In this document: in pieces, positions 32,051 to 43,174 of the stretch
Position numbering within the stretch: the stretch's first letter is position 1
Layout: each line of letters begins with the position of its first letter
Origin: Nothophaeocryptopus gaeumannii
Lineage: Eukaryota; Ascomycota; Dothideomycetes; Mycosphaerellales; Mycosphaerellaceae
Direction: 5' to 3'
DNA: 64,000 nt
NCBI GenBank assembly: GCA_031771865.1
Contig: JASISA010000010.1
Location: 310,001 to 374,000, forward strand
Position numbers and translations under genes: made by a program
The notes under the pieces: generated by a model
What the model was told of the DNA's origin: nothing
The model's database searches: none
The model's input: the letters and a program-made list of their open reading frames with translations, nothing else

Positions 32051-34149
32051 CAGGCAACGTCAGCACCTTTCCCCATGTATGCAACGAGTTCGTCCATACA
32101 CGCCAACGGCACAGCAACGAATGGCACTTCTACGCCTACAGACTGCGCTGCCTCCTGGAGCACATATTGGTCTGCTAGCTCTGTAGCCAAATATGCCGGC
32201 TATGCAACTGTCACTGGCACTAGCATTTACACTGCTACCCAAACATACGTCGCCATCCCTGCCTCGACCCGCACTGACATTCGTACTATCGACACTACGC
32301 AGCTGATCTCAAACGGTGGCTTTGTGATCTCGACGTAGACTATCGAGACCACTACTACGTCGCTGTTCATTCAAACATCGGCACCTGCCACGACCATCAC
32401 GAGTACGTATACAGAGCTCGAATACGGAAGTGGAAACGCCAGCACAGTGAGCGTACCACCAACCCCTGCTTGTCCTGCGCCTTCTGAAGATGCGAACTGT
32501 CAAAGTTCTCTGGAAGCTTGGATCACTGGTCAGTTGGCTCCCTCGCCAACACCTCCTCCTCATTGCGATGTTGGCGCTGGCAACATTTCAAGACAGACAC
32601 AAGCCCGACCTGCGTGCGCACAGTCGTACGACGCAGCTTACAATGCATACGAGAGCCAGGTCATCTCCGCTCGACCGCCAGCTTGTCAAGCAGCGATCAT
32701 TACTGGCGGTCTGTGTCAATCAGTCAGGGACGACTTTCAGATGGACGGGAACCTGAACTTCTTCCCCAACATGTCTGCGCTTGGAGAGGCGCCGTACTTC
32801 AGCCAGGGATATCTCGGTTACTTCAATGGAGCAAGTGTGAGCTATACATTCCCTTCAAGCTCGACGTTGGGCTCTGCTTTGGGCTGGACTCTGGGTTGTG
32901 GTAGACGTGCCGTTACCGGTGGCACTGTGCAGTTGATCTACTGGGCCGCAACTGCGACGGGCAAACAGACAGCAGCGCCTACGCCTACGGGCCCGGTCAC
33001 TGTAGAGGCTATGGGGACCACATTCACCTCTCCAACGCTATACATCTCATACAGTCGTCTCTATGCTGCCAACGCATGCGGTGCTGTCGGATCGGATCTC
33101 GGTGGTACTATACTGGCAATACCGACTGACCAGACACTGTCCAGTGTCTTTGCTGGTAAGTTTCATCAAAGCTCTTTGTTCTACTGAGCTGACCCCTTCG
33201 CACAGCCACGACGGCCTGTGATGCGCACAATGCCCTTAAACCAACTCCAGTCTCCTCATTTACGGCCTCCTTCGATACAGCGGACCTGGATGAGCCTGTG
33301 CCTTACAGCATTTACTCTTCACAACCGTGGTGCCAGAACTACGTAGGCAGCAATGGATGCACTGGTTCGTGTCCAACGACCGAGCCTTATAAGCCTATTG
33401 TCGTTGTGCCGAGTGATCTGCTTGCCAAGTTGCAGCCGGATTGGGCAGATTGTTGGGGGGATTTGAGAGGTGTTTACGATGTGAGTGCATTCCGATCTCA
33501 ACAACCAGGGCTTCGAAAGAAGGACTGACTGACACTTCTCGTAGCCACCGACAGCGCTCACTCAAGCGTCAGTGGCAGCTGCACCAACCTTACCTGTTGG
33601 AGGTGGTAACAGTGTTGCTCCGTCAGCAACGCCCGCACCATCGCCCAAGCCGACCACTCCTGCGCAGACTGCCACTGCTCAGCCCGTAAACGAGCCAAAT
33701 CCAACTATTGGAGGACCGACAGTCCCGGGGTCGCCAACTTCGACAAATAATCAGCAAAATTCAGGTTCCGCGGCATCTAACAATGGAAAGCCCAACAATG
33801 CCGCCCGCATCCAGTGCTGCTCTGAACCCACCGCCAGCGCCAGCGTTTAACGATCCAGAAGCTTCGCCCGCTATCTCGGCCAATGGTCAGAGCCCTGAGC
33901 AGACGACTGGTGGTAGCAATCCGAACCCAGCAAGCCCGAATGCACCGGCTCCGGCTGCTACAACGAACAACGTTGGCGGGATTATTGCCTCTCTGCTTGG
34001 CTCGAGCAATAACGGAAACAACAATCCTACACCTGTCACCGCGAATGGTAACAATCCTGCACCTGCGTCACCGAATGGCAACAGCAATCCTAAGCCTGCT
34101 ACTGCGAATGGTAACAGTCCTGGCAGCCATGCACAGAATACTCCGGCGC

Positions 34150-34790
34150 CGCAACAAACTGTTGCGACAGTGGGCTCGCAGGCTTTCACGATTAGCGCTG
34201 CATCAGGCACTTCAAGCGGCGCCGTCGTGATTGCCAATGGACGCACAACCCAGACTCTCGCACCTGGCAGTCAGTCGGCGACTGTAGGGGGTCAAGTCGT
34301 CAGTCTCCAGACACCTGGAGGCGGCAGCAACACAGCTGCAACCATCGTCATTGGAACGGGTAGCAGTGCTACTGCCATCGCTGTATACGGTTCCGCACCC
34401 ACAGCAGGCTCTCGAGAGCCCGTCGCTACCGTCGGCTCGCAAGCATTCACCATCGAAGGAGCACCTGGCATTCCAACTGCCATCGTCGTAGTCAACGACG
34501 GCCAAACAGCTACCCTCACGCCAGGCGGCTCAGCTACAACTATCGGAGGCCAAATCATCAGCGCTGGCCCCAGCGGCGTTGTCATTGGCACAGGTCCCGG
34601 AGCAACAATCATCAACGACTCACCAGCAGGTCAAACAGCCGGAGCATCTGATTTCCAACCCACCGTCGTCACTATCAACGGCCAGACACTCACCGTGTCC
34701 GAGCTGCCTAATGGATCAGGCGCCGTTATTGTCGAAAACGGACAGACGCAGACTGTGAGCGGGCAAGGCTCTGCTGTGGCGATGGATGGG
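34150..34790 (+). repeat. C-terminal beta-strand-like repeats of the wall protein
   Basis: Three diverged units begin VATVGSQAFTI, VATVGSQAFTI and VVTINGQTLTV. Each is followed by a VV.NG(R/Q)T.TL/TV strand and a VGGQVV/IGGQII strand. An Asn-Gly-Asn-Pro linker repeat lies upstream at about 34010-34125. Confidence 0.7.
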
Positions 34791-35078
34791 ATTGTGTATA
34801 TTATTGATGCGATGGAAAACCTCGTTGCGCAGCAGTCGGGCGGCTCAAAAACGACGATTGACGCGAAGTAGCTGAGGACATCTTCTGGTGGGGCTTCGCG
34901 GACTACTTCGACAAGAATGGGGACTTCGACGTTGACCAGTAGTGGATCGGATGGAGCTTCTGGGACGGTCCCAGGTGCAACGGGTGCGTCTCGTCAGACA
35001 GGAGATACATCGGGACGAACGGCGGGTTCTGTTGGGTCGCTGGTTGTAGTGTTGCTCTTTGGGGTCTTTGCCCTATAG

Positions 35079-38000
35079 ATCTAGAAATAATGTGTATTGG
35101 TAAGAATGTTTGAATTTCCACCTCTTCAGCCTTTTGGCTATCGTGGCTCCTGAAGTCCCTCGTGGAGAGTATCCGAGTTGTCGACGACATTCGAAAGCGT
35201 AGGGTGGTAGAGCGATGAAGAGCCCGATGGATTAATTATCGTCCCTCTGTCTACAGAGCCAAGAGCCGTGGACAGCTTGTTCTTGTCTGCGATTTCAGGT
35301 CGACCAAGCAGTGTGAGAGGTGAACAATCGTCCGCTCTTTCGACTTACTCGGAACTTCAGAGAACCGACCACGGCACAAACGCCAACTGCAATCTCGCCA
35401 GACGACAACTGGCTTGACTTGACCGTCGCATCGTTTCGTCCCTCTCATCACCTGTTTCGAAATTCAGCTGCCATGGCCCATCCCAGAATCCGCCTCATTC
35501 TGGAAGAAATTATCCAGCCACATGTAAACTTTGTAAAGTTCGCTACCGAGAGACGAGGTCGTAACAACAACGCATATGCCATGTGATTCCAGAGCTCGAT
35601 GATACGAGAGTGATCTCCATCCCGGCATTTGGGGAACAGCGTCCAATGGTAGTCATTCCCCATAATTTGATCGCCGCTTACCTCTCGTCACAGAAGCCTG
35701 GCCGCCGTGGCTGGTTTCTTCAGAACGTCAGCTCCAACATCCACAACCCTCCTCCATAACGCTCCGCAACATCTCTCCCATGTATCCTTCTCTCGGAGCC
35801 AAACGGATCAGCACTCCCGAGCGGAGAGGAATCCGCTCCTGTTTCTTACCGTAAAGCCCTAACCTCACGTTATGTGCATGGGTATCCCCAGCTGTCACCT
35901 TCTCTTTCCTCGTCATCATTTTCGCCAAGTCCTTCCAAGACCACCACACAGCTACGACGCGAAGACTATTGAGATCTCGCCAAGCTGCCCGGTTTCTGCC
36001 AAGACCGCCAGGGTGCCACGCTTGGCCACGCTACCAGGGTTTTGGTTCGGTGAAACTGTCAAGGGTCTTGTCTAGCGAGTCAGAGGTCTTGTGAGGTCTT
36101 GCGCGAAGTGAGGAGGGGAGACCAAGAGGTGGTTGGCGGTTTCTATACTGTATTTGGCCATGTGGAGTGTTTGTTCTTCTGGAAGACGTTTGTTTGTTGA
36201 TAGTGTGCTTCCGAGAACATGACCGAGAAGATGTCTGAGTTTGATCGCACTTCTGTTGGCTCATGGTCCAAGTTGAGCTGTTCGGAGGGCACCAGCCCGC
36301 AGCAACAGGACATGGACCCTCACGGTGTATTAGAAGGACTTGATGAGATCGCAATAATCCAGATTGTCCCTACCTTATGAACATCATGCAGAGCTTGTGT
36401 TCGGATAGTAGAGCTCATCAGTCGTCCATTGTGTGCGAAGGCAAGTTGCCTCTGTGATCGCGAGTCATTCATTCGATAACTTTGTTGCATCCAGTCGTAC
36501 CAGAGACGACAGAGATATTGGCCCAGTCCAGATTGGGTATGTAGGTGTGAGGCAGCTCTATAAAGGAACATGCGCCAGTCGCTGCCTACCCCTTCAATTG
36601 GCAGTCTCGAAGAGGTGCCGACAACATGGCTCAGTCCTCCTCGGACAAATTCGCACTGTCAATTTCTAGACAAATTCATCCGCATCTGCATAGCACTCAA
36701 AAACTGAAGCCTGGCTTCTGTCAGAAGTGTGAGGACTTTCTCTATCTGGAAGTCTCTAGGCCAACAGCACGCTGACTTTGCATGACCGATCGCACACTTC
36801 AAGCTGTGGGAAGATCTTCATCAGCTCCTCGAGGTCCTGCCCACTTGTTTTTGAGGATCGAAGGATGACCGAAGTCATGTATTTGGTTATCGTTCATCAA
36901 GCGATTCCGGGATCCTTCTCACCACAAGTAGCTTGACGGTCTGTCAGTCCTCCTGCAAAGCCACGGGAAGATGCAGCCTCGCACCATCGACTCCGCCTTG
37001 CCCCTGTTGTCTTGCACCAAGTCACGAGGCGTCTCATATCGAGACATGCGCTGCAACCAACCTTTGCAATTAAGAGTCCGATGAGCTGATTGGGAATATG
37101 CACCTTACAGGCCATCGAGAAAACCCATCCTCTTGGCCACAATGTAAACGGAAGCGCGGTGGACACAAGCTTTGACCCGAGAGGTTCCCAAATATTAGAC
37201 TTCAGAGCTACTGATCACTATTTTCAAGCTTATCGCGGCGAATGATGGATCGCATGAGCCATGGCAAGCGCCACTACACGTGTGCGCGGCCGCTACGGAT
37301 CCGCCTAGACCCGGAGTTTCACTCAGCTTGTGCAAGCGGCGGCACGCCACGGCTTTCGCAATCCAATATTAAGAGTACGAAGTGCGAGCGAAATGTTTGG
37401 AAAACATGGTCTCGCGATGCTGGGGTCGCGAAACAAAGACGAGGGCAGCTTGAGCCTAATCTTGTCGGCTGACGCGAATTTCAAGTTCAGGGTCCTGTCA
37501 TTGTGTGCAGGACCTGGCAGGGCAGTGGCAGGTCCGAAGGTACCAAGTTGTACTCCAGGCATCTGTCTCGATAGTCGCAGGGAACGACGTTATGCAATTG
37601 CCGTGAATAGAGCATTTGTGGAGTAGCTGACGTGTTCTCAAGCATCATTTTGAGCGGGAAATAATGGAGAGCCTTCCTCTTCGTCTTCGTGTCTTGTGCA
37701 GAGCGCCAAGATAGCAAGTGTTGTGTTAAGCGAAGCATGGCGTTCCTTGGACGCGATAGCGCTAGAAGACCGTCCGAGGGTTTTGGAAGCTGAGGAGACC
37801 GGCTCGCGATGCCTGCCGTGCAGGTGATTGTCAAACACATTCGGAAGTTAGATCTGCTACCAACAGGCGGCCCACGGATAGTCTTCTTGGAAATTGTAGT
37901 CCTCGAAGAAGCAAACGCTACAATCCTGTCATCCGAGTTTAGAGCATCCTCTCGGCGAGAGGCTGAGAGCTTCGGAAGGAGAACCTGCCAAGTCGCCAAG

Positions 38001-38862
38001 TGCAGGGATGGCATGCGCAGACTTGAAGCATAAGTAAGGTTAATCGAGTTTGAGCTCTTAGCAAAACCGCTTGGGTGAGCACGATTCCTGGTGTAGCCGC
38101 TTGGCGTCTCGTGTAGTCGGAAAACCGGAGCCACGGCATTACGATAGTCGACTTGGTGCTCTGCGGTGACACCTGGGCCCAAAATAATGTGTACGATCGC
38201 ATTTCTGGTGGCATACGGAAGCATTCCTCGCTTACAATTCCCCATCCGCGAGGACGGCTGGGGTGGTGAGATGGTCCCTGCCGTGGGAAGAGGAGGATGC
38301 TGTCACCATCGAACAAAGTGTTCGCCCGGACAGCTCGCTGCAAGCCACGACTGAACTCTGAAAGCGCCATAAAACGTGTCTAGAGCCCCACTGAGGTGAT
38401 AAGGGAGTGCGAGAACACAAGAGCGCACAAGACTTCGTGTGTTTTTGTGCCAGACCACTGGTGCCGCATGGCGGTCGTTGGCTTTCCTTGGTGACGTCCG
38501 GCCCAGCAACTCGTGCCGCTTATCCAACGCGATCGGCGGCGCGCATAATTCGGGATGCTCAGATGCTGACACCGGATGGAATGCCGAGCGCGTCCTCTAG
38601 GCGTTGGAGGTCATATATGGCATGGTGGTGGTAAGAGAGAAGTCCGTCGTATTGTGTGAACAAGTCCGAGAGGTGCTGGGAGTGATGTGGAATGTGTTGG
38701 GAAGGACGTTTGTTGTCCACGTCGTGCAAAGTGGCTCAATAGAGGGCGGACTGTGCGAAGAGCAGAGTTGCGACTAGCGGCTTGGCATTGATCCTTGCCG
38801 CGCATTCGAGCCGGCGTTAAACTCTTATACTAAGCTTAACCAACTAGGTAGGCTCGCAAAGT
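35079..38862. other. Long gene-poor stretch upstream of the WOPR gene
   Basis: About 3.8 kb has no recognisable gene. Short frames on both strands, the longest 252 codons at 37487-38245 minus, have random-looking composition. A weak possible coding relic occurs at 35473-35759. The region may be regulatory for the downstream WOPR gene, or simply accessory DNA. Confidence 0.5.
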
Positions 38863-39185
38863 ATGAAGCCTTGCCTTCTCTTCCCCAAAGCCCTATCCAC
38901 CACCTGGGCTCCGCTCACCTCTGATCGCCCTCGCCCTCCCGGTCCTGTTCCAACCAACAACCCTTACAAGTCATATCACCACTCCGCCATCCATACCACA
39001 AATCAGAATCAGTACAGATCTTGCGCACAGCGAACACTGACGACGCTCGTGCTTCTGGCGAGGAGCTTTCTCAAGCTGTGCGTCACGCCGTCCGCGCTCG
39101 CTGCCGCCCGTCACTGACTTCTAACCTAGACTTTCCTGCAGACAGCGACAGGTTGTGACCTGCGCACGTCTTGCAATCAGCCAAA

Positions 39186-40532
39186 ATGAACGGCATGGAG
39201 ACCTATCACGGTCATGTGCGGACGCCTGCAGATGCTATTATTCTCTTCGAGGCGTGTCGTATCGGCCTTCTGCCACGTGTGCAGCGACGTCTATCCGAGA
39301 AGGAGAGACGGTCGATCAAATCTGGCTCGGTCTTCGTCTGGGATGAGCGCGAAGCTGGCATGCGACGATGGACCGATGGAAAGTCCTGGAGCGCCAGTCG
39401 AGTATCTGGCAGCTTCCTCACCTACCGCGAGATGGAGGGCAAGCGAGGTGGCAGTAGCTTCGACAAGACCGCAGCCCGCGATGGTATGCCTGGCGAGAAT
39501 GACTCGGATGGCGGTCCAGATGGCTACCGATACAAGCCTGACGGTCTTATGAAGCAATCGTTCTCCATCACCACCAACCAAGGCCAGCATCTCCACTTGA
39601 TCAGCTACTTCGCGCGATCATCTACAGCTGCTAGCAATCTCATGCAGCCTACTGCCGACCCTCAGCTTCGCCACATTCGTCCAGAGAAGGGCATGTACCC
39701 GGACTCGACTGTTCACGAGCAGAGCAACATTCCCGCTGTCACTCGTGGTCCTATGGGCTCTCCCGGATACACTCACGCTCCACATCAACCCCCTTACGGC
39801 AGACCCTACTATCCGCAGTGGCCGCCGAGTCCGATGCACACGCCGCCACCGCATCACGCTTACTCTCCATACTATCATCATCCGCAAGGCCCGTACGGAC
39901 ACTATCCACCGCCGCCCACCTCTTACGGTGCACCGCCTGGCATGACCGCTTTTGACAGACCTCCGCCGCCCATGGGCAACACAGGTCTTCCTCCGCCTCC
40001 GCCTTCACAATACCCTCAATCATATGGACATGGAGGCAGCTATCCACCGCCACCGCCGACGTATCACGGAAGCTACGCAGGCTATCAACCACCTCCGTTG
40101 CAGGCTCCTCCATATCCCGCAGCAAATCAGCAACCGGTCTACGAGCAAAGACCTCCGCAGCCTGCTGAGCAGCAATCACAGCCGCAAGCGTCACAAGCGC
40201 AGCAGCAACAGCATGCATCGGCACCGTCCGAGCCTCAAAAGGACGACCGCCAGGACTCACATCAAGATCAAGAGTCTGCCTCACCAAAGCCTGAGACTCA
40301 AGCCACGACTGGCGCACCAGCGCCCGCTTCATCTGGGCAGACGATCCCGAGCATATCGGCAATGCTCAACGGTGGTGATCCTCCGCCTCTGCGCAACAGC
40401 AGCAGAAGTCCAGGTGGCACGCCCCGAGCAGGTCACGACATTCCACTTTCCAAGCTGGGATTTGAGGCTAGCCGGGACGTTCAGACTATTCGAAATCTGG
40501 ACAAGACCACTTTTAGGCAAAACTTCGTGTAG
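39186..40532 (+). CDS. WOPR (Gti1/Pac2) transcriptional regulator
   Basis: The protein has 448 residues from the ATG at 39186; the frame extends five codons upstream only via TTG. The WOPRa part (about residues 9-82) contains RWTDGKSWSASRVSGSFLTY, and the WOPRb part (about 113-145) contains YKPDGLMKQSFSI and HLHLISYF. Together these form the DNA-binding domain of the Wor1/Ryp1/Sge1/Mit1 family, which controls morphology, virulence and effector genes in fungi. The rest is a low-complexity Pro/Tyr/Gln/His-rich tail ending near residue 448. A pyrimidine-rich leader with a CTAAC...CTGCAG acceptor just upstream suggests a spliced 5' UTR. Which WOPR subgroup it belongs to needs a tree; the sequence looks closest to Sge1/Ryp1. 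Confidence 0.92.
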   Translation: MNGMETYHGHVRTPADAIILFEACRIGLLPRVQRRLSEKERRSIKSGSVFVWDEREAGMRRWTDGKSWSASRVSGSFLTYREMEGKRGGSSFDKTAARDGMPGENDSDGGPDGYRYKPDGLMKQSFSITTNQGQHLHLISYFARSSTAASNLMQPTADPQLRHIRPEKGMYPDSTVHEQSNIPAVTRGPMGSPGYTHAPHQPPYGRPYYPQWPPSPMHTPPPHHAYSPYYHHPQGPYGHYPPPPTSYGAPPGMTAFDRPPPPMGNTGLPPPPPSQYPQSYGHGGSYPPPPPTYHGSYAGYQPPPLQAPPYPAANQQPVYEQRPPQPAEQQSQPQASQAQQQQHASAPSEPQKDDRQDSHQDQESASPKPETQATTGAPAPASSGQTIPSISAMLNGGDPPPLRNSSRSPGGTPRAGHDIPLSKLGFEASRDVQTIRNLDKTTFRQNFV

Positions 40533-41617
40533 GATGAGAAGTTGGACAGGCGGCGGCGGTGCTAAGTCCTTTCTTGTTTTTGACAAGATGGGTCGAGTGT
40601 TTGATGGGTTTCCATTTGGATGGATGGGAGGGATACGCGGAGCTTAGTCCTAGCACATGTGACCAACGCAGCCATTTAGCAAGGTGTATGGTGTACGAGA
40701 TGGTTTTGCCTGAACGCTTTAGCTGTTCATCATAGTACTCAGCATTTACTGCTTCTATTGAGGAAATTACTCAACATCGCATTAGAACATTTCACAAGTC
40801 CGCGTCTCTAGCATCTCTTATTCTTACCCTGTCTTCTAGCTTTGGTATTTTGGTAGTGCAAGCTATAGCGTGAGACGTAGTACCTCATAGTCGTATACAG
40901 TAATTGGATGTCCATTTTAGATTGTCAGACATTATTGTTGCAATGATCGACATGACTGTCTCGTTAGGAAGGTGCGATTAAAGCTAAAAAGTAGGACTAC
41001 CGCTATTGAATTCGTCTGGCGCCGCGTTGCTGTCACACGCAAGCTTGTTAATTGAGTGTGTATCGCCGGAGGCAACGTACGCATAGTACGTGGCTTGGTT
41101 GAACTCTAATCGGTTTGTAGGCGTGGTAGGTACATGTAGCTCTAGGAAGTTTGTGCACCGAGGGAGAGGGATGGATAAGATTGTGAGATAAAGACAAGGC
41201 GATTTCATTGCTTTGGAGGGCACGGGCCCGATTCTGCCTACCGTCGTGTTCTCTCGTGAAGCGCTCAAAGAGCAATCTGAAGAAGGGGGAGTGGTAGAAG
41301 GTTGGTCGCGTGCTCAGTAGATTCTCATTGTGCTCGTTGTCCGTAGTCGTTGCTCGTAATAAGAAGTCGAATTCAAGGGTATTGCTTCAAACGCCTGTGC
41401 TCTCCTTCCTTTCTTTTTTTGGCGCGAACCTGTCTATCTCGCTCGCCATATGTCCACATCCTAGCCTGCCAAGTTAATGTTTAGCTGCTGGCAATCTCCA
41501 AGCCTGTGATCAAGTGTTTTCATCTACTATTCCCGCTCGCCGCAGCCCGATTCCGCAAGCTCTCGCATCTTCTCCACAGCATCCTCTCCACAGCATCCTC
41601 TCCACAGCAGCAATGCC
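40533..41617. other. Convergent intergenic region, 1.1 kb
   Basis: The WOPR gene and the small membrane protein gene converge here. The 40680-41000 part is AT-richer than its surroundings. No gene is seen. Confidence 0.5.
41566..41607. repeat. Three tandem 14-base units
   Basis: The units are catcttctccacag, catcctctccacag and catcctctccacag, just beyond the stop codon of the membrane protein gene, probably in its 3' UTR. Confidence 0.85.
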
Positions 41618-42168
41618 TTAATCCCATCCTCCTGGTGTGCTCGTAGTACGCTTCGACCCGGGGCGGTGCTCGGCTGGTGAATTCGGTGAGATGGCGGTCG
41701 TTTGTGAAGTCTTTCGGCTATTTGATGGTCGAGGAGTAGACAGTCCGCTGTTGCTGTTCGAAGATGTAGTTCCACTGCTCGCCGGCTTAGCTTGACTGCT
41801 ATTCCAGCCCAGTCGCGACTTGTAGTTGGGAAGCTCGGCCTGGTTCCAGGCGTTCACCAGCACACTGCAATTCAGACTCGTCAGTACAAGCGCGCTGTTG
41901 GAGCATATGCTTGAGCATGTTCTGCCCGAGCATGATGTTGTGCCACCTACTTCTGTGTCCTGTCTCCCATGTGCTCTTCAGATCGCTCCTTGACAGCCAC
42001 GCGCAACCCGCCATCTTTCGTGAAGGAGATGTTCTTCTTCTCTGCGTGCTTCTTGCCCCTGTCTGCGAGTTCGTTGGACCAGAGGTATATGCTATACCCC
42101 ACGACTGCAACTACTCCGACGACCACGATGAGGATGATGAGTGGCAGCAAGCTCGACGTCTTGGCCAT
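41618..42168 (-). CDS. Small single-pass membrane protein, conserved in filamentous fungi
   Basis: Exon 1 is 41951-42168 and exon 2 is 41618-41864, joined over an 86-base intron (donor GTAGGT, acceptor TTGCAG). The product is 154 residues. A single hydrophobic helix at about residues 6-28 (LLPLIILIVVVGVVAVVGYS) is followed by a charged segment with ELADRGKKHAEKKNISFTKDG, then QNVLVNAWNQAELPNYKSRLGW and a Ser/Thr-rich tail. The core pattern recalls an uncharacterised protein found across filamentous ascomycetes. Topology suggests a short lumenal or outer N-terminus and a cytoplasmic C-terminus. No function is known to me. Confidence 0.75.
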
Positions 42169-42840
42169 ATTGAGACCTCTGCGCGGTGGGGCGTTGCTGG
42201 CGGAGGGCTTCGTTCGCGACTTCGTCAGGATTGTAATCGCTTGCTGTACAATTAAACAGCTGTCGGTATAAATAGAGGGCAAGCAAGTTTGTTGTTCAGG
42301 AGAAGAACCTGAAAGCGACAGACAATGTTTCGCAAGCTGGGCCTTCACCGTTTCGAGGGTCTCTCACCAGGCGATCTTGGCAATCTCAACGGAGAGTCGT
42401 TCACTTCTTTCTTTCTACTCACTCCATCTAAACGACGCAAACCACATTTCACGCGTCCCATCAACACACACGCGACAACGACGTTGCACAATGCCTTGTC
42501 AGCTTCTTCACCCATGATCACCTCGTGAAATGGCGACATGCCGAAGCGGCAAGAACGTCGATCACCGATCACCCTCCCTCTCCCCCCGCTCCTCCACCTG
42601 CCGCCGCTCACACGTGGACGCCGTCAGAAGCCTATGCAATGGAGATGCATCTGACATTCGGCGTCGCCGACAGGCTGTCAATTAAGAATTGCGCCTAACA
42701 CAGCTCTATCGATGTACTCTAAACTGGATAACCGCGGCTTGCAGCTGCCTCGCTTCTTGCCAGCCACTTTGGACGCCACTTCCAAGATCCTGGAAGCTCT
42801 ATGAACTTTGATAGAGCTCTATCTCGACCACGGCTCTTGA
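42169..42840. other. Intergenic, no gene recognised
   Basis: The stretch starts at the promoter of the small membrane protein and continues to the downstream edge of the Zn2Cys6 relic. No supported coding frame was found. Confidence 0.4.
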
Positions 42841-43174
42841 ATGCTCGATCGCCGTGGAAGCCATGGTGAAGATGGACCACGCGACAGGCACGCGCAGCTC
42901 TGCCAAGGCCGCATCTGTGGTGCTCCTACGCGGCTGCTACGCTGTATCGGCAAGAGAAGGTCCCTCTTGCAATGTTTTGAATACCGCGAAACAGTCCGTG
43001 GGCTGAGAGCAGATAGCACCTGGCGGCCAGAACATCAATGTGCTTGCGCACTTCCAGCTTGGCTAGCTGAGAGGCCTACAGAGACATCTTATGCGGCAGC
43101 CATTGGTGTCGACATACATGCACTTCCGATGTGAGGTGCCACATCTCTTGAGTCGTATGCGTTTGCCGAAGCAC

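Larger units (their letters stand above)
31139..35078 (+). pseudogene. Large Ser/Thr-rich GPI-type wall protein with two in-frame TAG codons
   Basis: Segments 31139-33155, 33206-33480, 33545-33764 and 33838-35078 join into one frame of 1251 codons, interrupted by TAG at 32336 and at 34869. A signal peptide (LSTFIFLLASVGSSLAG) opens it. Four copies of a module like VTIGTQVFTATKLRDGDI follow, then a Cys-containing domain, Asn/Pro-rich linkers, VATVGSQAFTI-type repeats, and a Ser/Thr/Gly stalk. The end, SVGSLVVVLLFGVFAL, looks like a GPI-attachment signal. The frame stays coding-like after each TAG. The third intron (33765-33837) has a poor GTTCCG donor, so a frameshift is an alternative there. 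It could be a decayed gene, a readthrough gene, or several short genes; I cannot tell from sequence alone. Confidence 0.6.

Noticed and set aside
32283..32442. Introns that might remove the first TAG of the wall protein
   Set aside because: A 56-base GTACTA...TAG intron breaks the frame. A 108-base GTAGAC...CCAG intron keeps it, but has a poor donor and no branch site and would delete coding-like Thr-rich sequence.
34794..34871. 78-base GTGTAT...TAG intron removing the second TAG
   Set aside because: It keeps the frame, so it is not excluded, but the branch site is weak and the removed segment (YIIDAMENLVAQQSGG) looks coding; left as an alternative rather than adopted.
37487..38245. 252-codon minus-strand open frame
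   Set aside because: ATG start and fair length, but composition looks random, no motif or domain is visible, and several other frames overlap it equally well.
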